Positions 40,301 to 42,490 of a stretch of DNA of 42,490 nucleotides are shown one piece after another. This stretch comes from Baffinella frigidus (Eukaryota > Cryptophyceae > Cryptomonadales > Baffinellaceae): assembly GCA_026770585.1 (NCBI GenBank), contig MU646838.1:75034-117523 (forward strand), written 5' to 3'. Under the pieces are notes generated by a model that saw only the letters and a program-made list of their open reading frames with translations, was not told where the DNA came from and did not search any database. The translations under genes and the position numbers were made by a program. Positions within the stretch are counted from its first letter, which is position 1, and the number at the start of each line of letters is the position of its first letter.

Positions 40301-42317
40301 CGAAGAGCCGTTTGGCATCACGGGGGGGGAGGACGTCGGCAACCCCCCCTCAAATCAGTGGGTGTCCGCGTTCAAGTGCAAAGTCAATGGGCCAAGAGAA
40401 GCCGGCAGGTCAGCCTCCCTCCAACCCATGTTGCCAACATCTCACTGGAGCGCGTGTAGCCCTCGCCCAGCGGCCTCTGCTTCCCAACGCGCCAAGCCCT
40501 CTGCCCGACTGCGCAGTCGGTTTCTTCTTCTTATTATTTATTAATCTCATGCCTGGAGATGAGTGATCCAAAAGTCCATGCACCTTAAGACGAGCTCGCC
40601 TCGGAACATGTTTTGGTTGTCTGGCAGTGACGTGTCTTGGGGCGGTGTGAAGGATGCAGCCGCTCGAGGAGCGTTGGCAGGTGCAGTAGGGACGGCACCT
40701 CGCGTGTTGTGTTGTGATCATGGTGGGCAAGTGATGTGTTGTCCGATGATTGGCACTCATGGATGGTTGGCAATGGTGGGCAGGTACAATTTGTCGGTGG
40801 CGCTGCTGGGAATAGGCATGGAACCGGACAGTAACATGTACATGGGGGAAAGCAACGTCGACCCCAACGCTTTGCAGGTCCGAGACCCTGGCAGCGGGAC
40901 CTTGCAGGCTGTATTCACTTCTGTCCCTCACAAGTGTTGTTTCTGAATATGCTGTTCCCAAGGGCTGTGAGCCAATGTGCTGCTTCCAAGGGCCCACGCA
41001 CGCCCATCAGCTCTCCCGCCTTAGTGATGCCCATCAGCTCTCCCGCCTTAGTGATGATTATCCCAGCCTCTTCCGAGAGGCGGAGTGTCAAGGTTGGCAG
41101 TCTGGTGGCAGGCGGACTACCATCGAGAGACGTACCTGACGAGGCTGACTCACCGGGCACGTCACTGGTGGTTGCCAATCTGGTGGCAGGGTGACCTTAC
41201 AACCTGACTAAGTGGGTTGTCAATGTGGTGGCAGGGGGACCACCATGGGGTCACGTACATGCTCCAACACGTGCCCGTCGTCACTGCCATATTTCCCAAC
41301 GTTTCTGGTACCAATCACCCCAATTCCCTACACCCTACAAACTACTCCCTAGACCCCAAACCTTGAACCCTGATCCATAACCTCCCCCCCATCTCTTCTT
41401 CCAGAACAGGCACCATCTCGCCTCCCCACAAACGTGCGTGGTGACGGCCCCTGCATCGTATATGTCTCGAATCTCACAGAGCATCTGGTCCTGGTCTCCG
41501 TCTAATGACCAACGTTGATCCCGTTCGCGCACGCATTCCCCACATCAGACAGAGCTTGCTACCCTGGTCTCCGTTTCATGAACCGCCTGGGTCTTTTTCG
41601 CGCAGGAACCTCTGGCGGGAACCGCATCACGCTCACCGGAGACTCGTTCAGCACCGAAAACAGCCTCGTCCAGGTTTCCATCTACGGTGAGTCGCCGCTC
41701 ATGAACACACACGGGGATGGTTGCAGTCTCAGGAATCAGCAGCAGCAATTGGGCGCGGAGGTTGTTTTGATCCCTCAGAGCTGGCGAATGCAACCTCACT
41801 AGCGTTGCTGCGAGTGTCATTTCCCCGTCAGCGCACGGCACCTCCCACCACACAAGGGTATGCTGCGGGACTTACAGTCATCTCCGCCACGCCATCATGG
41901 GGGTGCACGACACTACCAGCGAGAAGGATAAAGTGGTGGGGTGGTTGGGCGCACGCAGGAACGCCGTGCATGGTGGAGACAGCATCAATCGAGCAAGTGG
42001 TCTGCATCCTGGCCCCCCGCGCCTCCACCTCCCCCCCGAGCGGCCCGGTGCCAGCCGGGCGGGGCGTCCGCGCCCGCCTCTGGTACCAAGTCGGCAGTAC
42101 TGCGGGCACGCTCTCCAACTTCCGGAAGAGCTCCAGCTTCGCACGCTCCGACCGGGATTGGACCGAGGGGTCCCTCCTGGAAATGCCGCGGGATATCCAG
42201 AACACCATGGGACACAGCACCGGGCCGGCGGGGCTGTTTGAAGGCTTCTTTCGCGCGCCGGTCGGGGGGGACGTGACGTTTCTCATCACCGCGGATGACG
42301 ACGCTGAGCTGCACCTG
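37377..42317 (+). CDS. Fibrocystin/PKHD1L1-like TIG-PA14 protein (5' part)
   Basis: Exons 37377-37514, 38169-38249, 38626-38766, 39098-39145, 39970-40005, 40212-40408, 40784-40877, 41405-41513, 41606-41686 and 41959-42317 keep phase throughout and encode 428 residues before running off the window. Residues 1-22 form a signal peptide (II-V-ALAASLLAGSNA). TIG/IPT 1 starts VNPSQGSLAGGTRMHI and ends HTPRIDALEP. TIG 2 runs from there through CALFNAEIEEPF and AGRYNLSVALLG. TIG 3 shows TCVVTAP, then GGNRITLTGDSF, then VSIYGTPC. A PA14 domain follows with GLFEGFFRAP, then VTFLITADDDAELHL. This order matches the N-terminus of large single-pass ciliary or surface proteins of the fibrocystin type, which are extracellular. 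Exon 2's acceptor and the GC donor at 39146 are the least certain sites. Introns carry telomere-like arrays. Confidence 0.82.
37545..37670 (+). other. Cys/His-rich open stretch in intron 1 of the fibrocystin-like gene
   Basis: One frame reads CCDNCGWCHRV and, about 20 residues later, GERCIKHA. This recalls a C...C-x2-H EsV-1-7 half-repeat. It lies between predicted exons 1 and 2 of another gene and the Cys spacing is off. It may be a relic or coincidence. Confidence 0.25.
37890..37945. repeat. Short telomere-like array
   Basis: CCCTAAACCCTATACCCC and CCCTAAG heptamers in intron 1 of the fibrocystin-like gene. Confidence 0.85.
38460..38535. repeat. Dispersed copy of the 14.1 kb intron repeat
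   Basis: GACTATCCCTAAGTTGACAT, a TG run, GTGGTACACACCCGT and GTTGAGAGCGGACACGAGGC follow the same order as in 14086-14155 and 14205-14270. It lies in intron 2 of the fibrocystin-like gene. Confidence 0.7.
38983..39013. repeat. (GTAC)n microsatellite
   Basis: Tetranucleotide palindromic repeat CGTACGTACGTACGTAC in intron 3 of the fibrocystin-like gene. Confidence 0.95.
39146..39968. repeat. Telomere-like array filling intron 4 of the fibrocystin-like gene
   Basis: About 820 bp of CCCTAAA/CCCTGAA/CCCTCAA run from the GC donor to within about 8 bp of the CGACAG acceptor. Essentially the whole intron is array. Confidence 0.95.
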
Positions 42318-42490
42318 GTACAGCCTACAACCTAAACCCCACACCCTACTCCCTACACCTACACCCTACACCCTACACCCTACACCCTGCACCCTACACC
42401 CTACACCCTACACCCTACACCCTACACCCTACACCCTACACACTAAACCCTACACCCTACACACTAAACCCTAGACCCTCAACCCTAAGC
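42318..42490. repeat. Telomere-variant array (CCCTACA)n
   Basis: Starts within about 10 bp of the donor of the PA14 exon and is dominated by perfect CCCTACA heptamers up to the window end. Confidence 0.95.

Overview
The window looks like nuclear DNA of an intron-rich, GC-rich protist, most likely a unicellular alga. Genes are broken into many short exons with strong G/C preference at third codon positions. Introns and spacers hold long degenerate arrays of the plant/algal-type telomere heptamer (CCCTAAA and variants). One gene carries EsV-1-7 cysteine repeats, a motif known from brown algae and other stramenopiles, a cryptophyte, some green algae and algal viruses. I cannot assign a species; a cryptophyte, a dinoflagellate or another secondary alga would all fit. 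There is no sign of bacterial DNA.

Five protein genes can be supported, four of them reconstructed by hand from exons whose splice phases chain together. (1) Minus strand, from 10531 down to 438 and off the left edge: a protein with at least five tandem, diverged cyclic-nucleotide-binding-like domains. (2) Plus strand, 10680-15219: a seven-transmembrane protein in six exons, divergent from gene 1 across about 150 bp. (3) Plus strand, 19199-20374: an intronless 391-residue ankyrin-repeat protein. (4) Plus strand, 26525-35536: a 13-exon gene for a protein of about 637 residues with eight or more EsV-1-7 type Cys/His repeats. (5) Plus strand, 37377 to past the right edge: a secreted or membrane protein of the fibrocystin/PKHD1L1 type, with signal peptide, TIG/IPT domains and a PA14 domain.

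The remaining sequence is repeat-dominated. Telomere-like arrays run almost from donor to acceptor in many introns. Several foldback (MITE-like) families are dispersed through the window: a CCTACGGTA family (5.4, 13.4, 35.7 kb and a related palindrome at 2.0 kb), a CTCATAAGAAA family (16.8, 36.0 kb), a GGATACCTCG family (17.0, 20.9 kb), and single elements at 12.3, 15.7 and 31.4 kb. There are also tandem duplications of intron segments and simple repeats. A notable rearrangement at 16.9-17.4 kb is an inverted copy of the 5' leader and 3' flank of the ankyrin gene with its coding region missing.

All exon models are predictions from reading frame, splice dinucleotides, phase continuity and domain pattern. 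No transcript was available. A run of 10 N at 21354-21363 marks an assembly gap.
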